Assembly (NCBI GenBank): GCA_029851415.1
Contig: CM056741.1
Span: 176,993,021-177,057,020 of the forward strand
DNA from: Eretmocerus hayati
Lineage: Eukaryota > Arthropoda > Insecta > Hymenoptera > Aphelinidae
Length of the DNA: 64,000 nt
Direction of reading: 5' to 3'
Position 1 is the first letter of the stretch. The number at the start of each line of letters is the position of its first letter. A program made the position numbers and the translations under genes. The notes under the pieces were generated by a model. It saw only the letters and a list, made by a program, of their open reading frames with translations, made no database searches and was not told the DNA's origin. Of this stretch, positions 34,511 to 46,714 are shown in pieces.

Positions 34511-36968
34511 TATTGCACAGGTGGCCAGAAAAAATGGCCACATTTCTATCAGGGGATCGAAGAAAAAAAATCTGAGTTTGGGAAATGAGTATCAGCCTCA
34601 TATCCACAGCATTATCAGGGGACAATGTTGTTATATGATAGTTATTTATGATAACAGAAACTCGTTATTTGCATTGTTTCTGCAGTTCTTTCGAATAAAA
34701 TACGACAAGCAAACGACAAACTTTTTCAGTCATCCATTCATCGCAAAGTAGTTTTAGGATCAGACTCAATAGCTTCGAAGTCTACCTGTAAAATACCCCA
34801 CTGAGATACTTTACTGGACCTCACTTAAAAATTTTTCCACTCCAAATAGAGTCAAAGACATGAGCTCATGAATAACGATTTGTTACTCTATGAGTAATCG
34901 TACAAATTGAGCCGGAAAAGAAAATAGGATTAAGTGATGGAGTCTCTCACTCAAAAGTTGACGATATAAAGTTGATGAAAACGCTAACTCGAGAGCCGTT
35001 TTCGTTAGACACTCACTCAGTGTATATCTGTGAACTCACGATACTACGCTAGGGGTCTGTATCAAGTCTCCTTGGGGAGGAATTTGCATAGAGTTTGCTT
35101 ATTTCCACGTCTATCTCACTTCGTCTAAAAGTCTCAAAACCTCCCAACAACGTTCACTCTCTAACTGAGTTTCGTTGCGTTAGCAGCGAGTCCCGACACA
35201 CAATGCGCCTCAAATTAATGTATAACTTTTCACTGCATAATTCATCCCATCTACTATAAGAGAATCATCTATAGATATATTATTTGGTTCCCAAGGAAGC
35301 GTTGGCATCGCCACTTTTTAGACAATCACGCTCTATTTCACTGAAACTTTTTTTTCTTTTTTTTTTGCTTTCATCAGTAAAACGTTGAGCGCATCGAATA
35401 AATCTTGAAATTCTCACTGGACGGTTGAGACCGATACTAGTTTTGTGAAATAAGAAGATTGGCTGACTGTATGGTTTATTACTAGAGTGAATTGCCTGAA
35501 TTGAAGATGAAAAATGGAGAGTGAGAGAAGTTTGAAGATTCAAAAGTGCCTTATAATTTTTTCCGCCGAGGATTATGAATGAAAAAAGCACGTTTCAGCT
35601 TTATATCGGGTCTAATTTCTCCGTTCTTTGATAATGAATTCATGATCCTGGAGTAGCTTTGAGATGAAGGAATCAAATTTTGCGGAAGCTGCTTTGTTTC
35701 TTTTGATGATTTCTTTCATTCCAATGATTCTCTTCTCAATCAGGACTGCTGAAGTGATTGAGATCACAAGATATTTTGAATTGAATACAGGAATGCTCGG
35801 TTTATTTTGTTTATGAAAATTTATCGAATACTTCTGTCTGAATCAGTGAACCTCAAAAAGTTCACACAGCCGAGAAGACATTTGGAACTTCAAACAGCTC
35901 GGCTCAGACAAGGAATCCAACAGATTCAAGATCGAAAACTATCATTTTATTCCCCACACTTGTCTACAACTTTCTGAATGAGTGAAATTTCCAAGTCAAA
36001 CATGCATTTTCGGAAAATAATTTAAATCAATGCAGATACAATTGAAATCGTCTAATTTTATTCTAAAGACAACCTGTTCGTGAGAATTCCGATTTGAGAA
36101 ATTCTCGAGTGAGTGAAATTTCCAACCTGTTTACTAAGAGTGTCCACATACTGATATTTGTACTAACTCCACTTGGGTACATCATGAAATTCCGAAAAAG
36201 AATCTCAAAAATCTGTGACGCTGTCAGGATTGTATCCAGACAACAATGAAGTCTCTATATGCTTCTTCAACTTTGTGGGGAAATGGAAAAAACGAAAATT
36301 TTCAATTTTGTATTCTTCTGGAGCTGAAAAGCTTGGCCCAAAGTGAACCGGTAAGAGAGATGAGATTCATCCTTGAAGTTACCAAGAATAGGCACTTATT
36401 TTGAGAGGTTTACGAAACATTGTCCAATCGTATCACACTTGATTATCAACATGAACTGAAAATTATTTTTACAGCTTGAATTACAAAAATTATCTCGAAA
36501 AATCGTGCCATGTTTGAGTTGAGAGTAATTTGGGCCAAATTTGGATCAGATTTTGGAATTTTGTATTTTCTCGTTAATGTTTTTTCTGAATATTTGTCTT
36601 GAAGATCACGAAATTTTCTTCGAATCGGGGAGATTTTGTGTTGGAGACTTTCTGCTGTACAATAATGGAGAAATTTCTCATCATTGTGTATAAATCTAAC
36701 TTTTGATATTTCATTAATTCTATAACAAATAATCATTGCTATTCCAGTTGAACGAAAAATTGGTAAAAAAAATTTCCAAAATATTGAGCATCGATAAATG
36801 AAGCTATATAGAGGACAAAAAGAGTATCGTTGCAATTGACCGGAGCCACATTGAGTGGCGGAAAAAGAACGGTAACGATGTGATCATAGGGATTGAGAGA
36901 GTATAAGAGAGAGCTTGCCCTAAAACGAAAAGTCAAGTGGTCAGTGCAATCAGTAGTGAAGAGGCGAT
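34511..36968. other. Intronic sequence, no gene seen
   Basis: AT-rich. Two overlapping frames at 36446-36936 minus show no recognisable domain. No repeat was recognised. Confidence 0.55.
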
Positions 36969-37110
36969 GCGGGTGCCACTAGACTCACTGCAATTCGTGA
37001 TCAGTCTCTCGATATATACGAGGCTGTATCCGGTCAATATACAGTAGCAAGCGAGAAACGAATTGCAACCTCGTTTGGTGGTACTGTAATCAACCGGTTT
37101 GCGGCACCCT
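36969..37110. repeat. Imperfect inverted repeat
   Basis: GGGTGCCACTAGACTCACTGCAATTCGT on the left pairs imperfectly with ACGAATTGCAACCTCGTTTGGTGG, and the outermost GGGTGCC pairs with GGCACCC at 37103-37109. Possibly a decayed MITE. Confidence 0.5.
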
Positions 37111-38869
37111 TATTTTGCCCTTTTCCTCTCTTTCTTCCCTTTTTTTTACTCCTTTCTAAGTCATATTTCTTTCATCCAATCTCTTATTTTGAGTTTTACG
37201 TTTTGCTGAGTGCTCTTCGGATGTGAAAAGTTTCAGATCACAATCTAAATTATATTTTGTCATTTGATCCTGGTATTGTTCGATTTGGTTCTGGTATAGA
37301 ATACTTTTTTTCGAGTTGTACCCTACAGTAATGATTTTGATAATTACGAAAACTTCCATCGTTGAGAACTAACGAGTTATATTTGAGTAAAAAGTGACCT
37401 ATTCCAGGATACATAATTGAAGAAAGTTCTACATGGGGTTTGGTGTAAAGAGAATTTTGATGCACAAATTTTGCGCATGAATGTTCTGACTTGGAATGTT
37501 TAGAAAACGAGGATGGTATTGTAAAGTGCTCGCAAAAAATGAAGATATGTCAGGAATTAAATGGAGCGAACTTCGAGTAAGTGAACGAAAGTGAACGAAT
37601 TCACTCACGAGGACATGTTTCATTCAGAGAAGTCTGAAAATCATTCTATTTCGGTGAGAAAAATAAACGCACTTGGATTGGGATCACTCGCACAAGTGTC
37701 AATCGTTATCTCTACACCTGATTGTTGGATAAAATCTTCAAATATCCGAACAAAATCAAGACTATCCCCAGAGTTTTTTCGAAATTCCCATTCTACGAGG
37801 ATAAAACTCCTCATTATTATCGGATAATATTCACATGTTCTTTCACCCTCTGACCTGGAATTTGGATCATGATGTATCCCAGGGCAACATAAAAACTGAC
37901 ACGCCTACGTTTCACGATAAAATGAATAGTCATCAAATTTTGTACACTACGTTCCATTTCAAAAACATTAAAATATTTTTTTCAATTTACTTCCATATCC
38001 GGAACTATATTCCTCGGTCGGTTCTTCCATCTACTCTAATATTTTGAAGCTATGTAAGATATACTCTGCGACTCTGTCCTTTCCTCATTTCATTTGCACT
38101 CGTCTTTCCTTACTCAGAGCAACAAAGAGTTCTCTTTGACGTCAGACGTGTCGTTTGAAGTCTCGTACAATTTTGACACACTCGGAAAAAAGCTGCTGAG
38201 AAAGTAAGTGAGAGCTAGAGAGGCGCGAATGGCTCCTTCAAGGGACCCCTCTCAGATGCTATTCCTATCTCCTCTATATTTCTTGAGATCTCGTCACCTT
38301 TTCCACGTCTATATAACCGTACTGTGACGTTTTCTTACTCTGCTAAGATGTATTTCGGTGTTTCTCTACTCTGAGTTAAAGCTCATTTTGTTTGCACTCA
38401 TTTTGTGTCTCTGATGTGCGCGTTGCTCATCATCAGGAGTTTGGGCTCTATACAAATATTTCCACATCTTCCATTCCATCTGATGAGGGAAGTCTTATGA
38501 GTCTTGTTATATATGAACAAATACGAACCGAAACGCTACAAATCCATTTCACATTTCCAGGAGATAATTCTTCGTGTTTTGGAGGCTTTTTCCATTTATC
38601 AACGCTATTTTGAAGATGATATCGCATTTTCACGATGTGAGAGTGAGTCTCGAATAGCAATCGGTAATGAAAGCTACCTCGAAATCGTTCTGATTAGCAA
38701 ACACCTTTAGATAGCGGACAGTTTTGATGTGACCGGAGATGTCCGCTATTGGGAGATTTCACTAAAAATGATTCTATGGACAAAATGAAGAGATGCGTAT
38801 TTTTTTTTATTTTACTCGACATTTTTCCATATCGGAGATAATATGCGATTCTGCGTGCTCATTTACACG
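37111..38869. other. Intronic sequence, no gene seen
   Basis: No recognised gene or element. Short frames only. Confidence 0.55.
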
Positions 38870-39702
38870 GACTCGTGTTCGCAAAACATCGTCACTGAAA
38901 GACGATGAACGTGATGTTTTCACCAAAAAAATACCTAGGGAATCCATCGAGTACGCAAAAGCCTATAAGCAGTGGTCCCAGTCTTTGCGTACAAAGACGA
39001 AGGGCCCATTATTAGCGTACGCGAAAATTTTTGGGAAGGAACCTTGCAAAAATCTTCGTGTGTACAGAGGGAAGCCATTTTTTGCTAACGCGGAATCTTT
39101 CAGTTCGCGTGCGCGAAGCCTTTTGCGAGGTGCCTTATTTTCAAAAATGTTTGCGTACGTGATAAGAGTGGCTCTTCCCCGTCCGCGAAGAATAACTAAT
39201 TTCCGCGTAAGTGGGAATCGCGTGGCATTTTTCTCGCTTCAATGCAAAGTACTAGAATATATTTCGTGCCCGCGAAGAGCTAGCAGGCTTTGTGTGGACC
39301 GTATTCGCATATGCAAACACTATAATCAAACTACTCACATTTGAGGTGCACTCGCGTACGCGAAGGAATCGTTACGCTCTTCTAAGCTTAGGGTCTTTTG
39401 GACGTATGGGGATCGAAGAGTTTTTCATTGTATGGATTATGTTGTTGATGTCGTCAAAGTTATTCTGACCACGACATGTGAGAAATAACTTCTGGTGAAC
39501 TGAACATGTGAAGCCTTAGTCCACCTTCGTCGTATCAATTTTACTCATAGGCGTCAATGAAATATTTATGGTGATTATTTGACGGTTATGATGATCCGAT
39601 GCTGATGTGATGATAGTTGGGAAAATATGCAACATAGTTTCCCGATCGTTAGGGTGTGTCCATAAATGGAGCGTACGCACTGCTCATGGCTCACAACGCA
39701 TA

Positions 39703-40375
39703 GGCCCGTTCTACATAGGATTCGCTCATCGTGTGAGCGTACGAGCATACGCTTGCGCTCAAAGCATTTAATGCAGGGAATTTCATGAAGCAGCCTTAGC
39801 CGTCCTTTTTACTAGGAATTTTCACAAGTAGAGAGTTGGTTGATGATTGGTGGGCGCCAAGCGACATTATCGAGCCAAGAAATCAAGTTTCTTCATGTTT
39901 TACCATAAACAAATACAGAAAAACTTCAGTGGCGCAACGCGAGCCTCTTCGGAAGAAAAGACAGGTTGAGCAACGTTGTCACGATTCAGTATCCGCATTG
40001 GTGACCTCTCATCTTGCTCTTGCCAAGTTTCTGATCCCGAACAAGGTTTCAGTCTTCGCAAGCTACGACGGGTGGTCACCAATCCGAACACTGAATTGCG
40101 AAAACGTTGCTTAATCTGGATTCCCTCCCGAAAAGGCTTGCGTGGCCACCGTTGATATTTTTCCGTATTTGTTTGAGGTAAAAAATGAACGAATTTGATC
40201 TTTTGGCTTGATAATGTCACTCGGGGCCCACCAATCAATAACTCTTCACTCGGCAAAATTCCAAGTAAAATACGACTGCTAAGGCTGCTTCATGAAATTC
40301 TCTGCATCAAATGCTTCAAGTGCAAGCGTATGCGCGTACGCTCACGTGGTGAGCGCATCCTATGTAGAACGGGCC
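39703..40375. mobile_element. Foldback element, copy 1
   Basis: Ends are GGCCCGTTCTACATAGGATTCGCTCA and its inverse TGAGCGCATCCTATGTAGAACGGGCC. The arms meet near 40045. Mirrored blocks include GAAGCAGCCTTAGC/GCTAAGGCTGCTTC and GGTGACCTCTCAT.../GGTGGTCACCAAT. ATA flanks both sides (39700-39702, 40376-40378), so a 3-bp ATA/TWA-type target is possible, reminiscent of PIF/Harbinger; that assignment is tentative. There is no coding capacity. Confidence 0.8.
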
Positions 40376-40378
40376 ATA

Positions 40379-41209
40379 GGCTCGTTCTACATAAGATGCG
40401 CTCAGCGCGTGAGCGTACGCGCATACGCTTGCGCTCATAGCATTTGATGCAGGGAATTTCGTGAAGCAGCCTCACCAGTCATTTTCCACTCAGAATTTCC
40501 AAAAGTGAAAAGTTGGCTGATGCTTGGTGGACCCCGAGTGACATTATCGAGACAGCAAATCAAGTTTCTCCATGTTTTTCGATGAGCAAATAGAGAAAAA
40601 CATCAGGGTTGGCACCGCGAGCCTTTACGGGGGAAAATCCAGGTCGAGCAACATTTTTTCAACTCAGTATCTGGATTGGTGACCACTCGTCTTGCTCTTG
40701 CCTAGTTTCTGATCCCAAACAAAGTTACAGTGTTCGCAAACCAAGACGGGTGGTCACCAATGCCGATACTGAGTTGAAAAAATGTTGCTCGACCTGGATT
40801 TTCCCCCGTAAAGGCTCGCGGTGCCACCACTGCTGGTTTCTCCTTCTTGTTCATGAAAAAAAAATGAAGGAAATTGTCTTTCTGATCCAAAAATGTGACT
40901 AGCACACCGCCATCGATTATTCTCGCAGGTTCCGTATTCCACCGATAATGAAAGAGCGCGTAGCTTTTAGGGTGGTCAACGCTGATGTTTTTCTCTGATT
41001 GGTTGTAGAAAAACACGAAGAAACTTAATTTTTTGTCTCGATAATGTCACTCGGAGCCCACCAATCATCAACTAACTCTTCCCGTGAGGAAATTCTGAGT
41101 GAAAAACGACTGGAAAGGCTGCTTCATAAAATGTCTTGGATTAAATGCTCTGAGCGCAAGCGTATGCGCGTACGCTCACGCACTGAGCGCATCCTATGTA
41201 GAACGAGCC
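40379..41209. mobile_element. Foldback element, copy 2, abutting copy 1
   Basis: Same family as copy 1: ends GGCTCGTTCTACATAAGATGCGCTCA and TGAGCGCATCCTATGTAGAACGAGCC. It begins three bases after copy 1 ends, sharing ATA (40376-40378), and is followed by TTA (41210-41212). The arms mirror around about 40710 (GATTGGTGACCACTCGTC / GACGGGTGGTCACCAAT). The right arm carries about 190 extra bases (about 40845-41035). Confidence 0.8.
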
Positions 41210-41324
41210 TTAGAGGACTGAATGATTCCCAACGCGGGTTCGCACGCGCGAAGGCCTTTTTGCGTACGCAAAATTCTTACGGATTAGTCTACATGCTACA
41301 CTGAGGTCGTAAAATGAGGCTCAA

Positions 41325-41476
41325 TCCGCGAAAGTGAGTGCGGGAGACTAGTACACGAATACGTAGGACTATACCTACATATCAGCAACTATATAATAGG
41401 AGCACACCACCAACGTACAGGTATATAGTAGTCCTATATGTTTTCGTGTGCTAGTCCCCCGCACTCGCTTCCGCGG
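41325..41476. repeat. Small hairpin element
   Basis: TCCGCGAAAGTGAGTGCGGGAG...GACTAGTACACGAATACGTAGGACTATACC faces GGTATATAGTAGTCCTATATG...CGTGTGCTAGTCCCCCGCACTCGCTTCCGCGGA. The stem is about 55 bp with a short loop. Confidence 0.8.
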
Positions 41477-42301
41477 ATAAGGTCATGAGGTGTCGTAATA
41501 CGAGCGCAGATGCCATGCTATCTTCTAGTATTAGTCGGATTCCGTATATAGCTCTGTTCACGTGAAAGTTTTCGAGTTCACGCGCGTGAGCAAGCGTTTA
41601 TGGATCTTAATACTTCAGTTTAGTGAGTGCGAGGAATTACAGACTCATGCACACGAATTCGATTGCTTATTGTTCAATGTTTACAGTTTTGTGCGCAAAG
41701 AGTGGCCACTTTGCATACGCGAAAATCACTATGATTCATAACATGTGATTGCAGAGCTTGAGTTAGCGCATGTGATGAAACATAACCTAGCTTCGCGTGC
41801 GTGAGAATATTTGAGACGCGTCCGTGAGTTGCCGATTAATTGTGTAAGATTTTGTAGTTCGCGCACGCAAAAACTCCTCCGCGTGCGAGTTCAGTGTTCC
41901 TGTTTGCCAATGCGAATGCGGTCCACACAGAGTCCGCTAGCATTTTACGCGCGCAAAGAGTGTTTGAGTTCTTCGTATTGAATTATTGCTCACGCGAAAT
42001 GTAACATCCTTCGCGTACGCGAGAGAGCCCACCGTTCGCATATGCGACAATTTTTAAAAAGCCCATAAGTCTTCGCGTATGCGAACCGGAAAATTTTTTA
42101 CGTGCGCCATCCTTCGCGTACTCGGAAACATTCCGTACACAAACAAGGGGCGAATCGGGACAGATTCTTTTTTCTCAAACTTCCAAAAAATGTATGAAAA
42201 GCAGTGACCTTGGGGCCTGAAAATTTTTTTATAACCTATTTGATGGTTGAACTTCAGAAACCCGTAGCCCGCCTAGCTCCAAGTAGTGCCAGATACCCTC
42301 A

Positions 42302-42310
42302 CTGCAAAAC
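42302..42310 (+). repeat. 9-bp target-site duplication, left copy
   Basis: CTGCAAAAC immediately outside the left end of the 42311-45008 element, repeated exactly at 45009-45017. Confidence 0.85.
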
Positions 42311-45008
42311 ACCCCTGTGAACCTGGCCCGCCAAATTGGACCAAAATATGCTTGTGGTAGGCCGGAATTTGCTGAATTTGCTTGTCCAAGTCTCGAATTT
42401 TGGTCCGGCTGCGTTTTTGAGTTATGAGCCCTCAAAGTAGCCCAATTCCACCCCCCACTCCTCCTTCCGTGCATTTACAGAAGTGCCCAGATCTCCGCGA
42501 ATTTAGCTGCTGGAGGGACGCACGCGGGCTCAAATTGAAGCTTGAATTTTGGGCCATCGCAAGCAAATATAGAAAAATCGAAGTAATTACGTTGAAGTAC
42601 CAAAAAACTGCTCGCAGTGTCCCCGTGTATAAGCATACGGGCGGGTGGTCGGCGGAGAGGGGACAGTCGAGGGAGAAGAGGAGAAGCCCCGCGCAGACGC
42701 ATCATCGTTCAAAAAACTTGTCTGCTGCGCTGATGATGTGCATGTGATCGTCGTCGTCGTTCATCACGCTGTGTTTACACCGGTACCGAGGTCGACGAGC
42801 ACCCTGGGCACTGGCCCTGGACTCTCGCTGCTCTTTGGATGAATGCGTGTGTTACAGGGAGAAGCTGCGTGTCATCCTGGACGACGTCGCCAACATGTGC
42901 TGTGTGCCTGTGCACCACGACGCCCGGGGCTCCACGCCCGACCTGGTACACCGGCGGCGGTCTTCTTGCCCAGTCCTCTATCAAGCTACGTCTTTTCACA
43001 TTCTCGTTGGAATCGAACTAGATAAAAGTACCGTGATTGCGAATGTGCCTTATATGCTTTTTTTTAGCAATACTTCGAGGCCGAGACATTTTTACACAAT
43101 AGTTCTAGGATTCACTGCTTCAAGTTGCTGCTCATATGTGGACCCGAAAAACTATTCTCCCTTGACTCTAAACGTGTTAAATTTTTGTACATTGAGTTGA
43201 TCATCATGAATTGGAATTGAGTCTTACTATTTTGATTCATGGTTCTCTTGTCTCATTTATTCTTGGAAGACATTGTATAGTATAAACTGATCTCATGCTT
43301 TTTCATGCGATTGACATTTCTACAGTAATCGTTTCACATCAGTGGGATCTCAGCACTATACAAGCGCAGGGCTTGCAGCTTATTCGGTTCTATATGCCGT
43401 GCTGAACTTGGTCAACTCAGAGCCTCTCCAGTGAGAATAGAGGCATAATCAAAAGTCACATATTGTGCTAGTGATCATTTAAAGTACTGCCAATCATTTA
43501 TGGCTCATTACATATCTCATGTTTGAATCATGCAAAGTCTAAATTGAATTGTCCATACCCACACTGTTTAAATAATATTCTTTTGGAATCGGTGAAGAAA
43601 TACTCTACCCTTGACTTTGAGAGGGGAGCGATAGAATAGTGACATCAACTTAGATTCATTGACTTCTATCAGGTGCAGGCTATTAATGCTTTGAGGTCTT
43701 TTCATTGCAACACTGTTAGTATACATGCAAGACTTCTAGGCAATCGCTGCTAGGTGAAAAGATTTTGAAGTGTTGGTCATGTGTAGACTCGGATATCAGT
43801 TTACAAAATGATAGATGAGACACTCAAATGAGAACTGTGAGTGAATTGATATAGCGTTTACTGTAGAATTGAACTAACTAATATCAGAACATCCAAATTT
43901 GGCAGGATGATCTTATCCCTACACTAACAATGACAAGTTCTCATTTTCAAGCTTTGACAAAACTCCAAACAGATCTTCATCTTGGAAATCTTGTAAGAGT
44001 CAAAGCGCATCTGAAAATATTGAGTCACTCAAGTTTTGCATCACTAACACTTCAAACTGATTGAACGATCAAGTGGTGGGTTATTCTTTTCATTGAAATG
44101 CTATTGATGCATGAAGAGATGGCAGGTTCAAGTGATAGAATTCCTGCCTCCTTGTTTGAAAGAATATGCAACAGAGCTCTAACACAAGGAACTTGGATGA
44201 CAATTTCCCAATATCAAAAGATAAGAATTTGACTCTGAAGCTCCCAGGCCTTTGAATTGAATCTTATATGCTCAATCTACATACATCAAATATTGGCTTA
44301 GAGCGCAAGGTGCATGAAAAGACGTAGCCGTAGCTTGATAGAGGACTGGGCAAGAAGACCACCGCCGGTGCACCAGGTCGGGCGTGGAGCCCCGGGCGTC
44401 GTGGTGCACAGGCACACAGCACATGTTGGCGACGTCGTCCAGGAAGACACGCAGCTTCTCCCTGTAACACACGCATTCATCCAAAGAGCAGCGAGAGTCC
44501 AGGGCCAGTGCCCAGGGTGCTCGTCGACCTCGGTACCGGTGTAAACACAGCGTGATGAACGACGACGACGATCACATGCACATCATCAGCGCAGCAGACA
44601 AGTTTTTTGAACGATGATGCGTCTGCGCGGGGCTTCTCCTCTTCTCCCTCGACTGTCCCCTCTCCGCCGACCACCCGCCCGTATGCTTATACACGGGGAC
44701 ACTGCGAGCAGTTTTTTGGTACTTCAACGTAATTACTTCGATTTTTCTATATTTGCTTGCGATGGCCCAAAATTCAAGCTTCAATTTGAGCCCGCGTGCG
44801 TCCCTCCAGCAGCTAAATTCGCGGAGATCTGGGCACTTCTGTAAATGCACGGAAGGAGGAGTGGGGGGTGGAATTGGGCTACTTTGAGGGCTCATAACTC
44901 AAAAACGCAGCCGGACCAAAATTCGAGACTTGGACAAGCAAATTCAGCAAATTCCGGCCTACCACAAGCATATTTTGGTCCAATTTGGCGGGCCAGGTTC
45001 ACAGGGGT
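42311..45008. mobile_element. Mutator/Foldback-like element with ~690-bp near-identical arms
   Basis: The element is 2698 bp. It starts ACCCCTGTGAACCTGGCCCG and ends CGGGCCAGGTTCACAGGGGT, flanked by an exact 9-bp duplication (CTGCAAAAC at 42302-42310 and 45009-45017). The left arm (42311 to about 42998) and right arm (about 44312-45008) are inverted copies that look about 99% identical: an A/T change near 42874, two changes near 42949-42960 and a 6-bp insertion in the right arm near 44325. A 9-bp target duplication with very long terminal inverted repeats is the hallmark of Mutator-like (MULE) and Foldback elements. The inner part of each arm (about 42640-42990) is GC-rich and unlike its surroundings. 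No transposase is recognisable in the 1.3 kb spacer, so this is non-autonomous. Confidence 0.85.
42999..44311. other. Unique spacer of the long-arm element
   Basis: 1.3 kb of AT-rich DNA between the arms. No open frame longer than 60 codons lies wholly inside it, and no motif was recognised. Its base composition resembles the host intron rather than the GC-rich arm segments. Confidence 0.6.
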
Positions 45009-45017
45009 CTGCAAAAC
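45009..45017 (+). repeat. 9-bp target-site duplication, right copy
   Basis: CTGCAAAAC, identical to 42302-42310. Confidence 0.85.
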
Positions 45018-46084
45018 CTATCCTAATTTGCCCCACTTTCCCCTAAACACATCCTTCTCGTAACTGTCGTACGTATCGGAGTACAAAGAATATCCGATGG
45101 AATTATAGATATAATGTAGAATTATGAGATCTGGTCACGCGAACTTCGGATCTTCAGCTCATCAATTTCAAAACATTTTGGCCGTTGCGCCATTTCTTCG
45201 AATATGCCTGTTCTTTGGGGTTCTCATGGTTTAGCTTGCAATAAGAACTACCATGAGAGTGAAAATCTCTTTGCAATTGCGAACCAATCCACTGATCGGT
45301 GGCAGAAAATCATGCAAAGTTATACTGTAACTTTCAATGTAAATTGAAGACTTGTGAATAACAAGAATTACTACAACAAGTCCTCGTTTCCATTTTTTTC
45401 CCTAAATGGTTTGCATCTATTTTATTTTCCTTTGTTTTTGGAGCGATGTATGAGTATTGTACAATCAATGACCAAAAATTCGGTCAATTCCGTCCCCATC
45501 TTATGCTCTTCCCTCAGGCGCTGTACTGATTTAAGGAACACACTTTTTTGCAGTATTTCGTTGCATTAGACCAAATCAATGTGAAATGAAGTCTACGATT
45601 AGTTGGCGAACCGCGAAAATATTTCTAAGGCTATCTATATCTTTTTCGTTTCCTTGTGCGACCTCTCATACTTGGCACAACTTTGTTTAGCTTCAACTTT
45701 GAAATACGTAGCTCTGAATACTTCTTCTTCGTACCCAAAAAAAATGGAAATCAATTGCTATGAGCCACTGGAAGTCGTTTGGGGCTGAATTAATTTTTCC
45801 ACCCAAATCATTTCTCCGGCAAAATCACCCATTAATTTTGTATTGGAACTCGGAAATCTAAGTACATCTTACGAGTGAATATTGCTCTCAACATAGATTG
45901 AGATTATACGAATGATAAATCTCAACGATGCAAATGACTCAGGTACAATAGCCCAAAACAAAATTGGATGAGTGGTGCTTACAATTAGATGGCACGAAAC
46001 TCACAGAGTAAACTTCGAACCTCGATTCTATGTATACAGACACTAAACGTATTTACGATTGTCAATACATACATATAGGTGTAT

Positions 46085-46086
<2 letters not shown>

Positions 46087-46153
<67 letters not shown>
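46087..46153. repeat. (TA)n microsatellite, about 67 bp
   Basis: An uninterrupted AT dinucleotide run, which accounts for the Tyr/Ile repeat frames on the minus strand. Confidence 0.97.
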
Positions 46154-46154
<1 letters not shown>

Positions 46155-46407
46155 CAGAGTAGAGAAGGCGAATCGAGAGCAGAGTAGTAGAGAACATGGA
46201 GTTCAATCGTGAGGTCTGTCCCTCTGATCAATTATCTCACATCACGGACGAGAAGACATCACAATGGAAAGCCTTTGGCTTTCGTGCCTTTCTGCTTCAA
46301 CGAGTTTTCTCTCTCGCTTGCCCTCATCGTGGCTTGCTTTTACTTGCTTCATGTCTCTAGCTTCGGCCAGACATTTTCTCCTTCTCTGCAACTGACCGGA
46401 AGGAAAG

Positions 46408-46408
46408 C

Positions 46409-46458
<50 letters not shown>
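46408..46458. repeat. (GA)n microsatellite, about 50 bp
   Basis: An AG dinucleotide run preceded by AGAAAG. Confidence 0.97.
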
Positions 46459-46463
<5 letters not shown>

Positions 46464-46714
46464 AAACGAGCCAGCGATGAATAGGGGATAGGGATTTACG
46501 TCTTCTTACTTGAATTTTTAGGATACTCGTGAGCCATAAATTCTATCTTGCACTACCTTTACTTTCTTTTTCTTCTTATTTAACCTCTTTCTCCTTTTCT
46601 ATCTCGTGTAAAACTTTGGTATACCTTTGCCATAACTACTCTTCGACCAATCGATTCGCACATGGATGAGAGAAAATAGCCCGACGAACCGATGTGAGAA
46701 TAACATATATATAT

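Larger units (their letters stand above)
38870..42150. repeat. Old large inverted repeat studded with CGCGTACGCG-like palindromes
   Basis: Arms at about 38870-39370 and 41850-42150 are inverted relative to each other: GCTAGCAGGCTTTGTGTGGACC (39279) matches the reverse complement of GGTCCACACAGAGTCCGCTAGC (41920-41941), and order is kept outward. Both arms, and 41230-41850, carry a degenerate 12-14 bp palindromic word close to TTCGCGTACGCGAA every 20-45 bp (examples start at 39015, 39104, 39151, 39352, 41261, 41715, 41857, 42011, 42072). The interior holds two younger foldbacks and a small hairpin. A 183-codon frame across the left arm (38793-39344 plus) is explained by this repeat. Confidence 0.7.

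Noticed and set aside
38793..39344. 183-codon open frame on the plus strand
   Set aside because: It coincides with the left arm of a decayed inverted repeat full of CGCGTACGCG words; repeated peptide fragments follow from the DNA repeat and no domain is recognisable.
42424..44895. Several overlapping frames with identical copies on the opposite strand (42424-42747 and 44572-44895, and others)
   Set aside because: They duplicate because they lie in the inverted arms of the long-arm element; three overlapping frames are open at once, as expected for GC-rich non-coding DNA.
45985..46231. Tyr/Ile repeat frames on the minus strand
   Set aside because: Produced entirely by the TA microsatellite at 46087-46153.
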